From the NCBI GenBank assembly GCA_036250225.1, contig JAPZLL010000047.1, positions 124,001 through 188,000 of the forward strand: a stretch of 64,000 nucleotides of DNA, in the 5' to 3' direction. Positions 43,013 to 55,600 of this stretch are shown here, in pieces. The stretch is from Cercophora sp. LCS_1. Taxonomy: Eukaryota > Ascomycota > Sordariomycetes > Sordariales > Lasiosphaeriaceae. Under the pieces are notes generated by a model. The model saw only the letters and a program-made list of their open reading frames with translations, did not search any database and was not told the DNA's origin. Both the position numbers and the translations under genes were made by a program. Numbering within the stretch: the stretch's first letter is position 1; each line of letters opens with the position of its first letter.

Positions 43013-44678
43013 TCAATTTGATAGACGTAATTCAGTTCTGGGTGTGTTTCCACCTACCAACCGATCAATACAGCGGATAGTGAAATACATCGTGTCATTC
43101 CTACCACCACCTCCCCTCCCTCTCTTACGTTTCTTCTTGTACTCCTCAATCTTCCCCACGGTCCGCATCAGAGGAGCAGGAGCATATCGCACATCAGCAA
43201 GGATGCACGGCTCCCGATCGGCATAGCCGCGCAAAAGTCCCCAAACCCAACGAACCATGCTCTTCAGGGGAGTGCGCACGCAACCATAATCGACAATCTC
43301 CGTCAGCGAGTAATTGAACCTTTTCAATCCCCACATCTGAGTCTCCAAAACCCCAATACCCTCATTCGCGCGCCATAGAACTTGTTCCACGTAAGGAGCG
43401 TGGTTGGTCCCGTAGTTGTCGATAGCGGCTTTGGTCAGTGGTACATCACATCTTCTGGTGGACAACGTTATTAGTGGATGCAGAAATGGCGGAAAGTGCC
43501 ATGGCAATCTTACCCTCCCATCGACGTGCGCTCGGTATAAGGCACCACACGTAGGGCCTCCATCATCTCATTGGTATTGTGGACAAACGCAACAATATTC
43601 TCTCGAATCTTCTGGAAGCCTCGTAGCTCGGATTCGCATACCCGATACATGCGGTCAACGTATGCGCGGCGTTGCAAGTGTTGCGCCATTGCGTAATCGA
43701 CCCGGCGCTGATCCTTGGCCGTCAGGTCGTCGCCGATGGTCGGTTCCTCCTCAAGCCCGAGATAATTTTCCAAATCGCGATTCGCCGCCTCAAAGTTGTC
43801 CGGTACCCATCTCAGCACTCTGATGAGCGAGTCGAGCGTATCGTCCACATTCATCTTGACAAACACCATGTTTACGTCAGAGATATACTTCAAGTCGATG
43901 AGGTCATCGCAATGCTTTGGAATTGTTCGCGGTGCTGCAGGCAGTTGCACACGACCCCGGTGGCCTCTCTTGCGTCTTTGGTCGCGCGCTCCAGATCCTT
44001 CGCCGGCAGACTAGGGCCGTTGTGGCGAACGTTGGGTTTGACATCGAGCACGGCGCTTGTCACGACTTGGGCTGTTTTGTCGGCAACAGTGTCGAAAGTG
44101 TCGCTGATGTAGATTTTGCACAGCGCCTTATGGGACCTGATGCGGCCGAGCTTGTTGTATGGGTTCTCGTGGAAGAGGCTGTAGTACCCTCGGATCCCTG
44201 CTAGGATCGCCACGACGGAGGCCAAGGTGCCTAGCCATGACCAGCCCGACTTTGTTGCCGGAGCAAGCCTTTGAGGTGTCTTGGCCGGTGCGGTCATCGT
44301 ATCGACCGGTTGGAAGCGCAGAGTGCAAGCCAGACCTTGGTTGCCTGGAGTCCGCTCTGTACCGGCTTCTACACGGCCCGACTCGAACTTGACGGCCACG
44401 GTTTTGGCGGTAGGCTGCCAGCCTGAGCTGAACAGGAGATTGGCATTTTGGTTCTTACGCTTGTTGGGGAGTACCCCAAGCCCCACACGGACGTCGTTTC
44501 CGTCGGCTTGAGCGGCGCCATTTTCACGAACGTACCCCCGGCCATTGGCATACCTGGCTCTTTGGGAGCGGAATGCGGCTTCGTCTTCAGGGGGCGACAA
44601 TGTCGTGGAGTCCGAGTCGGATTGGGACGGGAAATAGCCCGGGCCTCGCGTGGTTTTAGGTCGGAGGAAGGTTGACAT
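43013..44678 (-). CDS. Hypothetical membrane-anchored protein (multi-exon, first junction unresolved)
   Basis: Exon A begins at ATG 44678 (MSTFLRPKTTRGPG): a polar N-terminal half, then a membrane segment (WSWLG followed by TLASVVAILAGIRGYYSLF), then helices ending in the region 43930-43990. The continuation is in another frame (43950-43514: DDLIDLKYISDVNMVFVKMN, DTLDSLIRVL, ELRGFQKIRENIVAFVHN), joined by a clean 59-nt intron (43513-43455) to a last exon ending 43013 with a KKKRKRGRGGGG stretch. The A-to-B junction needs an intron of length 2 mod 3 or a one-base indel, and I found no convincing site. The helical extracellular- or lumen-like part resembles fungal proteins of unknown function. 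No family recognised. Confidence 0.6.
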
Positions 44679-44791
44679 CGTAGTAAAAAGTCGTAGCGTC
44701 GACAGCTTGAAACATCGAGCAAAGGACTACGGTGGCCTGAGTGGGGTGTTATGTGGGAAAACGGGTTCAGAGGCTTGGTCTCAACCAAACA
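44679..44791. other. Short spacer before the MITE
   Basis: The first 113 bp upstream of the membrane-protein gene, presumably part of its promoter. Confidence 0.4.
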
Positions 44792-45104
44792 GAGCTCTAT
44801 TTTTCGCACACCCCATCTTTGTTCCTGGCACACCGCTTCCACTAGTAACCCTGGCCCGCCAGTGTCTCTCGTGCCTTTGGAATCCCGCTTCCACCACACG
44901 TTGAAATTGCTGTCGCGTTGTTTTTGAAATCGGGTGCGTCTTTGGAATTCCACATACCCCGATTTATTTACCATTCATGCCTTTTTGGAAGGGATAGAGG
45001 CCAAAACGTAGTAATAGTTGGCTTTAATGGTGTTGCTAAAGGCCAGGGTTGTATGCGGGCGCGGTGTGTCAAAACAAAAAAGGGGTGTGCGAAAAATAGA
45101 GCTC
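44792..45104. mobile_element. MITE-like element, 313 bp, 23-bp perfect terminal inverted repeats
   Basis: The left end starts GAGCTCTATTTTTCGCACAC and the right end is its exact reverse complement (45082-45104). The interior encodes nothing recognisable. It resembles a non-autonomous DNA transposon. The copy at 35171 is a mutated relative. Target-site duplication is not clear. Confidence 0.8.
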
Positions 45105-45609
45105 AACATTATTACAAAAAACAAGGGGGTCATCTCACGAAGGAGGTCATTGCAACGGACGCCGCATTCGGTACAGGCGTGTTGCAAAGAATGAAGGGTT
45201 ACCCCGATTGGACCCCGGTGACACTAAGTGCCAGGAGATGGAATCACAAGATATCGAGTGGGAACTTGGAAATGCCGCTGTTAGCTGACCCCTAGTTGGA
45301 GAAATGCTGATCAACTCCACTACGCGGAGTGTGTATGGTAAAATACTTTATGGGTCTTGTCGCTCATTCAGATGTTGTTGAGTCGTTGGGTAAGAAGTGT
45401 CATTGGGGAGTTGGCGAGAGGGTGGGTGGAGAATTCACCATACCTTGACCGACAAACAGCCTAGGTTCATGTGCGATTGGTATGAAGTTTAAGTACAAAA
45501 TAGTGTCCCAAAGCAATAATTGTGATAGTTGACGATTTGGACCAGGTGAATTGAAATCCGTCGCTATCTCACTTGCCCACACGTGGAAATGTAGACGGGT
45601 ATGAGAGTC

Positions 45610-46805
45610 TCAAAACTCAGGAATCGCTACAATTGTTCGTGTCTCGACGGATTCCCTGTGGCGATATCCCTCGCCAGAGCGCGGAATTCTGAACGAACAG
45701 TGAGGGACAACTGTCGCAACTGTGAGTCTCCCACACTGGGCAGCGAAGTACGCTAGCTGATAAGAATAGGGTACGGTTAAATCTTACAAGAGCGTGACAT
45801 ATCTCTCGCGCTGTCAAAGCTGACGAAAACAAGCAACTCTTCGACACGTTGTTCGCTGAGCCAGTACCAGTGGTGTGCGTCGCGGTACTTCAAGTAGTAG
45901 TTTTCGCCTTGATAAATGGGGCTCACACGATCGGTGGCGGTTGCGTCCTTGGAAATGTTGATGGTGGTGGGGTCGCAGACGGCAAGGGGATAGTCCATCA
46001 CAGTTCCGTTTAGTGGGCGCCACGTGCTACATGGGTTTCAAGCCAGTTAGTTTGTGGCAAAACCAGATGCTTTTGGTCTTGAAGGTACTTGCTTGACTAT
46101 CAACAATCGCCACTTCTTAACGGGGTCGTCGAGAAGTATCTTCTGTTCCCTCCCACTGAGATGTCGGCGGATTCTCCTAAGGCCTCCATCCAATGTATGA
46201 TCTAGAAGATTGTCAGCTTTAGGACGTACACAAAGCGCCAATTTTGGGCGAGGTGTTGACCGATGTGAGCTTGTGTCGCCGGTTCATCTGGGAGGTCTCG
46301 ATTCCCAGTCGCGACACCGGGAAGGCGATGAATGTCGTCGCTGCTCCGGAACTTCAAGATGGATGAAAAGTTAGCTGGTCTTTGGTGTCTTTTCAAGTCG
46401 TGGAGAAGTGATGGAGTTGGGCTAGGTGTGTGGGGCAGAGAGGCATATCAGTACCTTGAACGCATACATGAAGCAGCTCTCGGTGTTGAAAAGCTTCCTC
46501 ATAAGCGACAGAGTATCTTCCGCATACTCTTTGATCCTGTCTTCATTCAGTACTGAAAGCTGATCAGCGTCAGCTTTCTCGTCGATCATGTACTGAAAGC
46601 CGTTGCTCTTCAGGGAGAAGAGGTTCTCGTTCCCTCGCAAGTCTCTGAATTGCACAGCCTTGGTTTCGAAAACAGCGTTTGTCCTTCGATGTTCATCGGA
46701 GGGATTGAGTGGGCCAGCTAAGTAGTAGGGCTTTTCAGATTCGTACCGATCCAATTCGACAATGAATCGGACGTTGCCCTGCGTGACCGCAAGCCGAGAC
46801 GCCAT
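45610..46805 (-). CDS. CmcJ/GA4-desaturase-like oxygenase, copy A
   Basis: Five exons: 46805-46455, 46351-46261, 46201-46093, 46026-45788 and 45719-45610; 299 residues. Intron 3 is a GC-AG intron (donor AA|GCAAGT) whose use restores the conserved IVNTWRPLNG. Intron 2 joins AHI|DHT, giving the family's H-x-D iron ligand. Other family marks are EKPYYLAGPL near the start, MDYPLAVCD, HHWYWLSEQRVEEL, HCSFRIP and RESVETRTIVA at the end. CmcJ/AsaB-like proteins are putative Fe(II)/2-oxoglutarate-type enzymes of fungal secondary metabolism; the substrate is unknown. The last acceptor could lie 9 nt further on (296 residues). The gene looks intact and sits before the first broken amidase. Confidence 0.85.
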
Positions 46806-47237
46806 GTAGGTGAGGGTTAGGGTTACCGACGTACCGCACAAACTGAAATGAACACCGGGATCAGAGGGAAGCTTCGGAAGCCCGGAGCTTTATATACGCA
46901 TTCGACCCTGCTTTCCAGGAGGGTTGGCCCGTCACACCGCGCCCATTCACGTGGCGTTCGCTAAATCTGCCGATCGAGCCTCAACGGCCAATACAAGCAT
47001 TGTTTCGCACTGGGATCAGACATTAAGCGGAGATTTTGTCAATTTGGAACAGTTTCGTTGAAAGCCAATCCATCACAAGCACCGAAACTTCCTAAGATAA
47101 ATTGAAGTTCCAGCGTTCATATCGCAGCACCACTATCTAACCCTAGTCTTAAGTCTTTCAGGCCCAATAGTCTTGGAACAGGCTCCCGAGCAGGAAATTC
47201 TCTTGGACGCTGATAAAGCAACAGCACAACGCATTTT
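46806..47237. other. Intergenic, no gene recognised
   Basis: A 430-bp spacer between two minus-strand genes. It should hold the promoter of oxygenase copy A; a TATA-like TTTATATACG lies near 46890. Confidence 0.45.
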
Positions 47238-49078
47238 CTAAAGGTACGCTGAATGGCCTTTCCCCGATGCCGAAAGAGTGAGTTCCGTCTTGGGTAGTAA
47301 GTACGGGGTAACATCTGGGAGGTGCCACGCCTCCTGAAATGCATGTGAGATCCGTGTCAATTTGAGTTCCGAATATGGCTCTGCGGAGAAGGCGATGCCG
47401 TATCTGTTCAAATGTCAGTAGGACCGGCATAGGTTTCGTCATCAAACTTACGGGACATTAGGAGCAATATCGATCTGGTCTCCTTTGGTTTTCTTGACCG
47501 CAGTCCCAGCCGGGTAGAAGCCAAGCGGGACAGCAAAAATGGGAAATCCCGCCCTTGCAGCACAGGTCGAAGGGAGACTATACTCATCGGGGAAAACCAG
47601 GGCGTCCAAGTTGTCTTGTTTGAGGGCGGCCACGATCCCTTCGTCGGCGCAGCAGCGTAGCATCTTCTTGAGGGCGTTCTGAGTGATGAGGCCTGGTGAG
47701 TCTTGGGCTTGGAGCAGTCTTTCAATATTACGTTGAGGGAATGCTTCCCTAGGATCCTTCTCAATGAAGTCAATCAAGTGGTCCATATCACTGATACGAT
47801 GCGGGTTTGCAACTAGCGAGCCGCACCAGCGGCCGATGGATGCCTTGAACTCTGCATCCAATGCTCGTCGCCGCTCCATCGAATCCCACGCATCCCATTC
47901 GTGTTGAGAGGGGATCTCGACATTATCCACCACCGTTGCGCCGAGATCGGCTAGCTTCTTCAACCCTTGTTCGAACGTGGCCAGGACCGTCGGATTTGCA
48001 GAAGTGATGGCCCGGCGCGGGACGCCAAAACGGATCCCGCTGAGATTTGTCCCTGTGCATGCCTGGGAATAGTCAGGAATGCTCTTGAAGGGAATCGAAT
48101 GCGTGGCTTCGTCAAAAGGGCTCGCGCCAGCGATGGCGGTGAGGATATAAGCAGCATCCTTGACTGTCCTGGTCATTGGGCCAACCGTATCTTGCCTGTC
48201 GGACAAGAGAATGACGCCATCCCGGGGGACAAGACCGGTTGTCGTGCGGAAACCGACAACGCTGTTCTTTTGGGACGGAAGAACGATGCTTCCATCAGTC
48301 TGGTTGTGATCAGCAGGCAGACAACGGGATGTGTTGTAATCGGGGCAGGTACCTCGGTGCCAAGAGAGCCAGGAGCCAGGCCAAGTGGCATGGCAACTCC
48401 TGAGCCGCTGCTGCTGCCTTGAGATGCCTGTCCAGGGACGAACGCGCCCCAGGTTTGTCCTCCGCGTGGACTCCAACCGTTAGTGGCATTGGTGGATCGA
48501 AAATTCGCAAATTCGGAAAGGTTCGACTTCCCCAGGATAATCGCTCCTGCTTTGCGTAACCGCTCGATAACAGAAGCTTCTCTTGGTGGGCTGGAGCCGA
48601 GGAGGGCATAGGATCCCGCTGATGTGGCCATGCGATCGTTTGTGTAAATGTTGTCCTTGACTAGGATTGGGATTCCATGGAGAGGACTTCCAATGCGTAA
48701 GCCTGTGAGCACGTTGCTGTTCCGTCTGGGCCATAAACACACTCACCCCCGTCTCCCCCGTTCCTTTCTCTCCCGATCCAACTCCCGAGCAATCTCAATT
48801 GCATCCGGGTTGACTTCAAGCACAGCACTGAAGATGTGATTGACCTCGTTGATTCAAGCCAAATGAGCCTCGACCAGATCCACGACAGTGAAGCGATTCT
48901 CGTCCAGTCCGCGCCCAATCTCGTAAATAGTGATCTTTGCCAGGGAGGGCAGCGGCTCATGCCCACCTGCAATGCCGAGAAGTCGCTGAATGACGGACAC
49001 CAAGCCCAAACGAAGCGAAAGCACGGACATGGCCATGGAGAGAACAATAAGGGATGAAAAGCGCCAGAATGTTCTCAT
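47238..49078 (-). pseudogene. Amidase 1 with one nonsense codon
   Basis: Exons 49078-48747, 48686-48353, 48299-47452 and 47403-47238 (introns 60, 53 and 48 nt) give a 559-codon frame broken only by TGA at 48856-48854, where the family has HLARINEVN (CGA to TGA). Amidase signature (AS) family: GIPILVKDN (catalytic Lys), GSSSGSGVA (bridging Ser), GTE-TDGSI (nucleophile Ser), then SQDTVGPM. A hydrophobic N-terminus may be a signal or anchor. The enzyme would hydrolyse an amide, but the stop is only about 75 codons in, so the product should be dead unless translation restarts. It is adjacent to CmcJ-like copy A. A sequencing error is the alternative. Confidence 0.85.
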
Positions 49079-50305
49079 CGTAAACTATCCCCTGTTCTGG
49101 AGTAGTGGCGTGTCGTCCCAAACTCCGGGACGAGAAACCGTGCGCGGGGTGTCGTGAAGACCCCCAAAATTGCGGCACAGGCAGGGGCGTGTGCACAGGT
49201 AGTTTTCCCAGGTTGAGGCTTCCGTGTTTCACCCCTCGGAAACACCAGGCCAAAATGCCGCTCGCTCCTGTTCGGAATGGAAATGCGGTGAAAACAACAC
49301 TTGCTAAAACCTTTGCGCCATGTTTTAGCCTATCACGTTCTCTCGGTCATCAAATCAATGAGGGTGGGCCGAACTGGGGCGCCGGAAACCAATGGTCAGT
49401 CCTGGGCGCAGGGTCCTTCACCCGACCGATCTGCAAGTCCCCCCCACTTTGGTCAAGACCCCGTGAGGTAATACAGCGTTTTGAAATTTCGTTTCAAGAC
49501 CCAGATTTTCTGAATTTCACTTTTTCATTCCCTCACAATCTCCGTTATTATTATGGTCCACCAAACCCTTTTTGGTAGGTGGTGAGGTGCTGCTCCTTCT
49601 GGAGATTACCAACCCCCCTCTCTTCAGCAGCTCTTACTAACAATTTCCCCCTATACGCAACTATAGCCATACTACTTTTTTATTTCACCTTTTCCCGCCT
49701 AACGGAAACGATTTTAGGGCACCCTTAAATTTCCGAGTTTCTTTTTATCCATTCGCATACCTCATCGAGGTATCGATGCGGGTGCTGGGCGATTTGTGTC
49801 CAGTGACGATGTCAACCTTTGGGAAGTGGAATGCTCAGGCCGCTTCATTCCTGACCGCATTTCCCAGGACGGGGAACAAGTCCAACTCTGCACCTGCACC
49901 TGCATATGAGCACTTCTGCGAAGCGCCCAAAAATGCAGAGGTTTGCTTGGCTCCATACAAACACCACACTGGCACCCCGACCCCACGTCGCGCACAAAGC
50001 GCGCTGTGTCTTGTGTCTTCGACTGCGGCCGCGTGACACCACAGCATCGGCAACCGCGACTTTCCCCGGTTTTTAGCCGTCATGAAATTGATGAGGGGTG
50101 GTAGTGGTTGCAAACGACGTGGGATGACCATGAACAATCATGGACGGGTGGGCTTCATTCGGATATTTGAAGCCCCGAGATCCTCGTTGAAAGCTCTGAC
50201 TTCGAGTCCTAGAATTGGAACTAAACACTCCACGTCACCAGAAATCCCCAAAGCCCAACAATCCCCAGCCGCAAGCGAGCAGCAAAGCAACCTGCAGTAT
50301 TGACC
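49079..50305. other. Intergenic, no gene recognised
   Basis: About 1.2 kb. 49500-49750 is AT- and CT-rich low-complexity sequence. Nothing with a domain. Confidence 0.5.
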
Positions 50306-50479
50306 ATGGACAATCCAACCCCGCACCAGGGTGTTCCCCCTGTGGAGAAAGTCCAGCCTTGGAAGGACTTCTTCAAGGTTTCTGAGGTGGAAAAAGTTGA
50401 GCAGGACGACGCCGATAATACCACGCCCTCCCAGATCCGCGTCATCCCCGAAGCTGATGATAAGGATTTGGGGGGTTAG
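50306..50479 (+). CDS. Small ORF of unknown function
   Basis: ATG 50306 begins a 57-codon frame, proline- and acid-rich (MDNPTPHQGVPPVEKVQPWK, ending KDLGG). The start context GACCATGG is good. It could be a first exon. There is no homologue I recognise. Confidence 0.3.
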   Translation: MDNPTPHQGVPPVEKVQPWKDFFKVSEVEKVEQDDADNTTPSQIRVIPEADDKDLGG

Positions 50480-50859
50480 GTGCCCAATCGTCGGTCATTC
50501 AGCCTGGAGGACACTTGACCAGGTATGTCACGCCCAGTACGGTCACGACTGTGCGCTCACAGAACCTCAGTTGTGAATTTGACCATTTGGTGTTGTGACC
50601 GCTCGTTGGCAAGCGTTGCGGGAACTCTGAGAGGGAGCTGTGGTCCAAGTTGAGAGGACAATCCACTGCATACCCGACCAAATCGTGACGCCACTAGTTT
50701 CTCTGTAGCACAGGCACTGCCTGTCACAATACACTCCTTGTTCTCTTGACCCCGTTTGTGCGCGAGTCCAACAAAAATCATGTGTGTGACCTTGATGGAG
50801 AATGATGCCGAACGCACAAGTAATCGGTGTCTACCTCGGTACCTAAAGTACGTAGCAAC

Positions 50860-52025
50860 CTAGTAACGCGTGAACACAATCAGCCTAACTTCAATGCTCT
50901 CCCTTGCATCGTCGACTTTGTCAGCGCCGGGCAGAAGAAAGGCCCCGTGAGGTGGAGTCACTTGAGCGTCAGGGGTTAGCTGAAGCACGTTTCTCGGTCT
51001 TTGAGCTCATCTGTGTGATGGGGAGGAGCCAGAGTACACGTACTACGAGTGCCTGTTTCCGAGTCCCATGTGAGAAACACGGTCGCCTCATCTCTCGTCT
51101 GACTCGATAAGTAGTGCCACTGCTGTGACACAGCATGAGTCAGGTAGGCACCCTCTTCGACGTGATCAGGATGAACTTTGTCCACAGCCAAGACGTGCTT
51201 TTGTTCCACAGACTGTGGATTGCAGAGAGCAAGGGGGCAGTCTTGGACAACTTCGTTGAGGGGTCTCCACACACTGCGGTACCATCGTACGGAGTCAGAC
51301 GAGACTTGTATCGCCGCTAAAACCCGGCACAGGGCGGACCTACTTGATCATCCTGACATGCCAATCGGGGGTGGTATATTTGTGCTGCTCGGCGAAGGAA
51401 AGATGGCGGGCCAGTTTTTTCTTTCCCCCAGCAGCAGAGTGGTCTGTATCAGGTTAGATCTTGCTGCAAGTGACGTGGGGGTTGGGCAAAATGTTACCGA
51501 GATGAATCACTGGGGCAACTTCTAACATGCGGGACCGCACGTTGTCCATGGAGGAATCGCTGCTCTCTTCAGAGACTTTGGACACCTTGGATCTCAACTG
51601 TGAATGACGGGTAAGCAACGATTACCTATTAGTTCGAAACCAACAGGTCAATGCAATTTTCTTACTCTCCAGTCGAAGCAAATAGCGTCATGGGCCCCGA
51701 GCCTGCTTTTCACAGTGCTGATAACGTCAAGCAGATACGGCTCGACCGTGCCGGTATCTCTTCCGCCGAAGGTTACTCCCTTCAGAAGGGCTAGGTGCTC
51801 AGAAGGGCATTCCCAATCCCAGAATTCAAATCCATGAGAATTCAACCTGAATGAGTCCCGCTGGTATCGGCAGTCTCGGACAGGGATACCGGGTACGGCT
51901 CTGTATCGGCAATTGGACGACCACTTCGACCCTGCAAGCCCAGAGATTATTTGGAACGGTTTTTCGCGCTCAAACCTAGGATCGTCTTGAAGAAACGTCA
52001 ATGTCGCAGTAACGTCCTTGGCCAT
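50860..52025 (-). CDS. CmcJ/GA4-desaturase-like oxygenase, copy B
   Basis: Five exons: 52025-51666, 51597-51498, 51443-51344, 51273-51047 and 50960-50860 (introns 68, 54, 70 and 86 nt), all GT-AG with agreeing phase; 295 residues. Motifs run in the same order as in copy A: EREKPFQII, VRDCRYQRDSFRLNSHGFE, FDWRLR, VIHLDHSAAGGKKKLARHL (H-x-D ligand), NVWRPLNEVVQDCPLALCN, VFLTWDSE and HGAFLLP, ending SIEVRLIVFTRY. The start MAKDVTATL is the first ATG before the conserved part. No defect. It diverges clearly from copy A, so the two are not a recent duplication. The pair of oxygenase plus amidase occurs twice in 15 kb. Confidence 0.85.
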
Positions 52026-52602
52026 GGTGAGAACAGCCCAAAGGTGCAAGATAGGCCACTTGGGGTAGTTTCGGCACGAATCTCTGGTACCTCGCAAGTT
52101 CGTAAGGGATTTCAGTTGTGTTGGTTGCTCAGCTGGACAGTCCGCAGACAAACGGGTCCGGATTTGACGAAAATAAAAAGATCGCCCGCGGGTGTCGGGC
52201 AGAAACCAAAGGGGCCGGACCGAGTATTGGGGAGGGGGCAGGGGTGGCGGGGTCAAGTGGGGTAGAGGGAACTATCTGGAGAGGCAGGCCTTGCCTAGGG
52301 GATATGTACTTGTACCTGGGGTGCCGGGCGCTTGGGAACTGGCACACGGTGTCCCGTATATGTGCTTCATTTTGATTGGAGAGCGCTTAGCAGCTTTCCC
52401 CCGGCATCTGTCCTTGGCGTTCCGCGCACCATCGGCCGAGTGCTTCCCCGATTTCTCGTCTTGATTTCATCTGCACCGAAGGCCTAACTCACCTCTCGTC
52501 CCTGTCCCACCACCGAGCCCAAATCGTATGACCGCCAGCCCCATGTTGCTGCTAAGTGCCGCCAAAAACGTCCATCAATGCAACTGACGACCTTACTTGA
52601 TG
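52026..52602. other. Intergenic, no gene recognised
   Basis: A 577-bp divergent spacer between oxygenase copy B and the decayed receptor 3. Confidence 0.5.
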
Positions 52603-55600
52603 GCTCACGCGCAAGAACCCGACCCTTGGGCCCGAGGAGGCATTCTCGGTCGGGCTCTAGGCGGTCTTGGCCTTAGCCGGGTTTCATCCTCTCGTCCGTC
52701 CCTGCAGTCGAACCCTTCCGACGAAAGGTGGGACCACCTTCCCCCAGATCTTTTATGTCCACTCCCTTGGCAGATGGTAACAATGTGATGCAGCATAGCG
52801 TCGTCACTTGAACATTGGAGAAGGATTCTAGAGGCCTGCAAAAAACGACTTGGACCCGACTACGATGACGCCAATCAGGTTGATCCTTCCACCTTCACAG
52901 ATTGTGGCGTTCAGGGAAGTAGCAGTGGCAGGGTTCTCGAACTTCAGCCTGCAGTTCAATGCCTCCAGAAGCTGGCGAATAACGTGGGAAGTTTGGATCT
53001 CGAAGCAAGCACCGAAGAGTTTCAGTTTTGCCCTCGAATGCTCGTCTATCTACATTCGGTATGCGTGAACCCAACTCCCACAAAATGATACGGTAGGCGT
53101 GGAAACACGCTGTCCACTCACCAAAGGCCATAGTATATCCGAAGTACCCCCAGCATCATGAAGGTCCTGGATCAGGATTCAAAAATTGCCAAGTGCATTC
53201 GCTCTCTTCACGCAGAGTTGGAAACATTCCGTGGCCTAGCTCGCAACGCCACATCGGTCGATGCGTGTGTCGGTTCGTCAATCGTCCGTGTCATGGCGGA
53301 TATTCTGGCGTTCTACGACGCGGTCCTCCGGCGCTACTCCACTCGTAGGCACTCACCTGCCCACTCCCTATATGATGGAGCTAAATATTGTTGCGTGGTC
53401 GACAGTGAGGCGTGCCCAACGGAAATGGGATACTGACCGCTTCGTTCAAGGATCTGAATCTAGGGCAACTGACAGCATCAACAAGGGCTCTACGAGAATT
53501 CGAAATTTGCGATTCCGCAGTCGCATTCATGATACCAACCCCACCCCCAGTGTTTCGTCAACCCAAGTTGCTCCCCGTAGCCCGAAGGGTGGCCAGGGTG
53601 TGCCGGGACGAGAGGGGTGCTATTACCTCCCAATTCCCAAGATCAACGACCATAGCTTCTTTGGGAGAGCCAAACAGATGGACCAGCTGCGAGCAGCCCT
53701 CGATCATGATGTGGCAGACCACCCTCGAGTCGCCTGCATTTGGGGAGCAGGAGGGATAGGAAAAACCCAGCTCGCATTGAGGTACGCGGAGAAATGGAAG
53801 AGCACATTGCGGTTCATCTTCAAGATAAATTGCGTGAATCCCGTTGAAATCGACAAGAGCTTTTCGACAATAGCTCTCAAACTCAAGGCGCCTGGAACTG
53901 AAGAGGGCGGAAATCAGTCCAACGACGAGCATTGGGTTCTCCAATGGCTCAAGAACTTAGGTGAGTGTTCAGGAACGGAGCCCCTTACCGTTTGAGCGTA
54001 CTATCTTAACCGGACCTAGCCGAAGACTTCCTCCTGATATTTGACAATGTTGAAAATGATGGCGACTTCCACAGGATCAGGGAAAACTCGTGGCCTTCAA
54101 CTGAAAGGGCGTCCTTTCTTGTGACCGCGCGCCCGGACATTGGGTCGGTGGATATCAGACACAGTTTCGTCGTCCCAACGTTCGACAAACAGGAATCTGT
54201 CGAACTCTTTCTTTCGACCGTCAAAAATACGGAGGCCTCTGAGGTAACCGAGTCAGAACGCAATGCAGCGGAAAAGCTAGCCGAAGGTCTGGGTGGCGTT
54301 CCACTCGCGGTTGTGGTCATGGGCGTGACCGCGCGGAAATTCGGCTTCTCGATCAAAAAGTTCCTAGAGACGTACACCTCATTCAGGCCCAATGTTCATC
54401 AAGAGGCAGCCTGAGCTGTAAAATTGCAGCCTTACTATGAGCACAACATTCACAGCGCCTATGCCTTCTCATTCGACGAACTTCTTCAAACCAGCAAGCA
54501 GGCGTATGCAGTCTTCCGGATCTTATCCATCGTCGGGCCTAACAAGATCCCGGAGTCCCTTTTGCGACCCAAGATCAAGTTCACGCCGTCGGATTCGACT
54601 GAATACTGCGCTAATAATTGGGAGTAAGTCACCAAGCTCCCAGTGCGTTTGTTTGATGAAAGATAAGTAATCACTGGCTAACCCATGCCAACTGCGGTAG
54701 ATTGCAACTCGCTCTCAAGACACTGGGAGATCGTGCTCTGATTCTCAACGACAAAGATTCGTATCTTTACGTCCATCGGGTCATCCAAGTTGAGTTTGGA
54801 ATCTCCCTCAGCGACGAACAAATCAGAGAGAACTTCATTGTGGCCGGCACCCTACTCTTTGAAGCATTCCCCAAAGTCGAAAACGGACTCTCCGTCCGCA
54901 GCCGCTGGAAGGACTGTGCCAAACTCTCGGCTCACATTGCGGCACTGACACTATGAGTCCACAAAGTACAAGGAAAGATTCCCAGGAGAGTTCAGGAGGA
55001 TTGTTCAGTGTGTTGCGAGTTGCGCATGGTGAGTTGAATGCCCACTAGTCGAGTAGCGAACTCGGAAAAGGGACAGGAATATAACCCTTGCAATCAGGTA
55101 TCTTCGCGAGATCGCAGACTTTGCTGAGTGCGCTTGGTTAGTGAATACCGCCTTCGAGCTGTGCTGTGCAATGACAAGAAGTCGTTGCTCTACGCCGAGT
55201 TGTTGAACGTGGCGGGTATCATTGCAACATGACAAAATCGAGTGGCAGATGGGTACAAGCTCTTCAAAGAATGCATCCAAATTCGCAGAGCACTCCTGGA
55301 CAAGAATCACGAGGAACTGGCCAACGTATACAACAACATCGGCAACACCTATTCAAGCGATTGTCGCTGGGATGACGCTGTCCAGGCATTCAGTGAGGCT
55401 ATCCGGATCGACAAGCTGCAATCTGAGGACATAAGGAAAAAGATCCTCAACATCAGATATTCCAACATTGCAGCTTGTTACATCTGCAAAGGGATGTTTG
55501 ACAAGGCAAAAGAGTGCCTCGCCATGAGCCGGAACTTGGCCATTGATGAGTTTGGCGAAGATACCTTTCATGATGCAGAGTAAGCGCCACCTCAGCCGCC

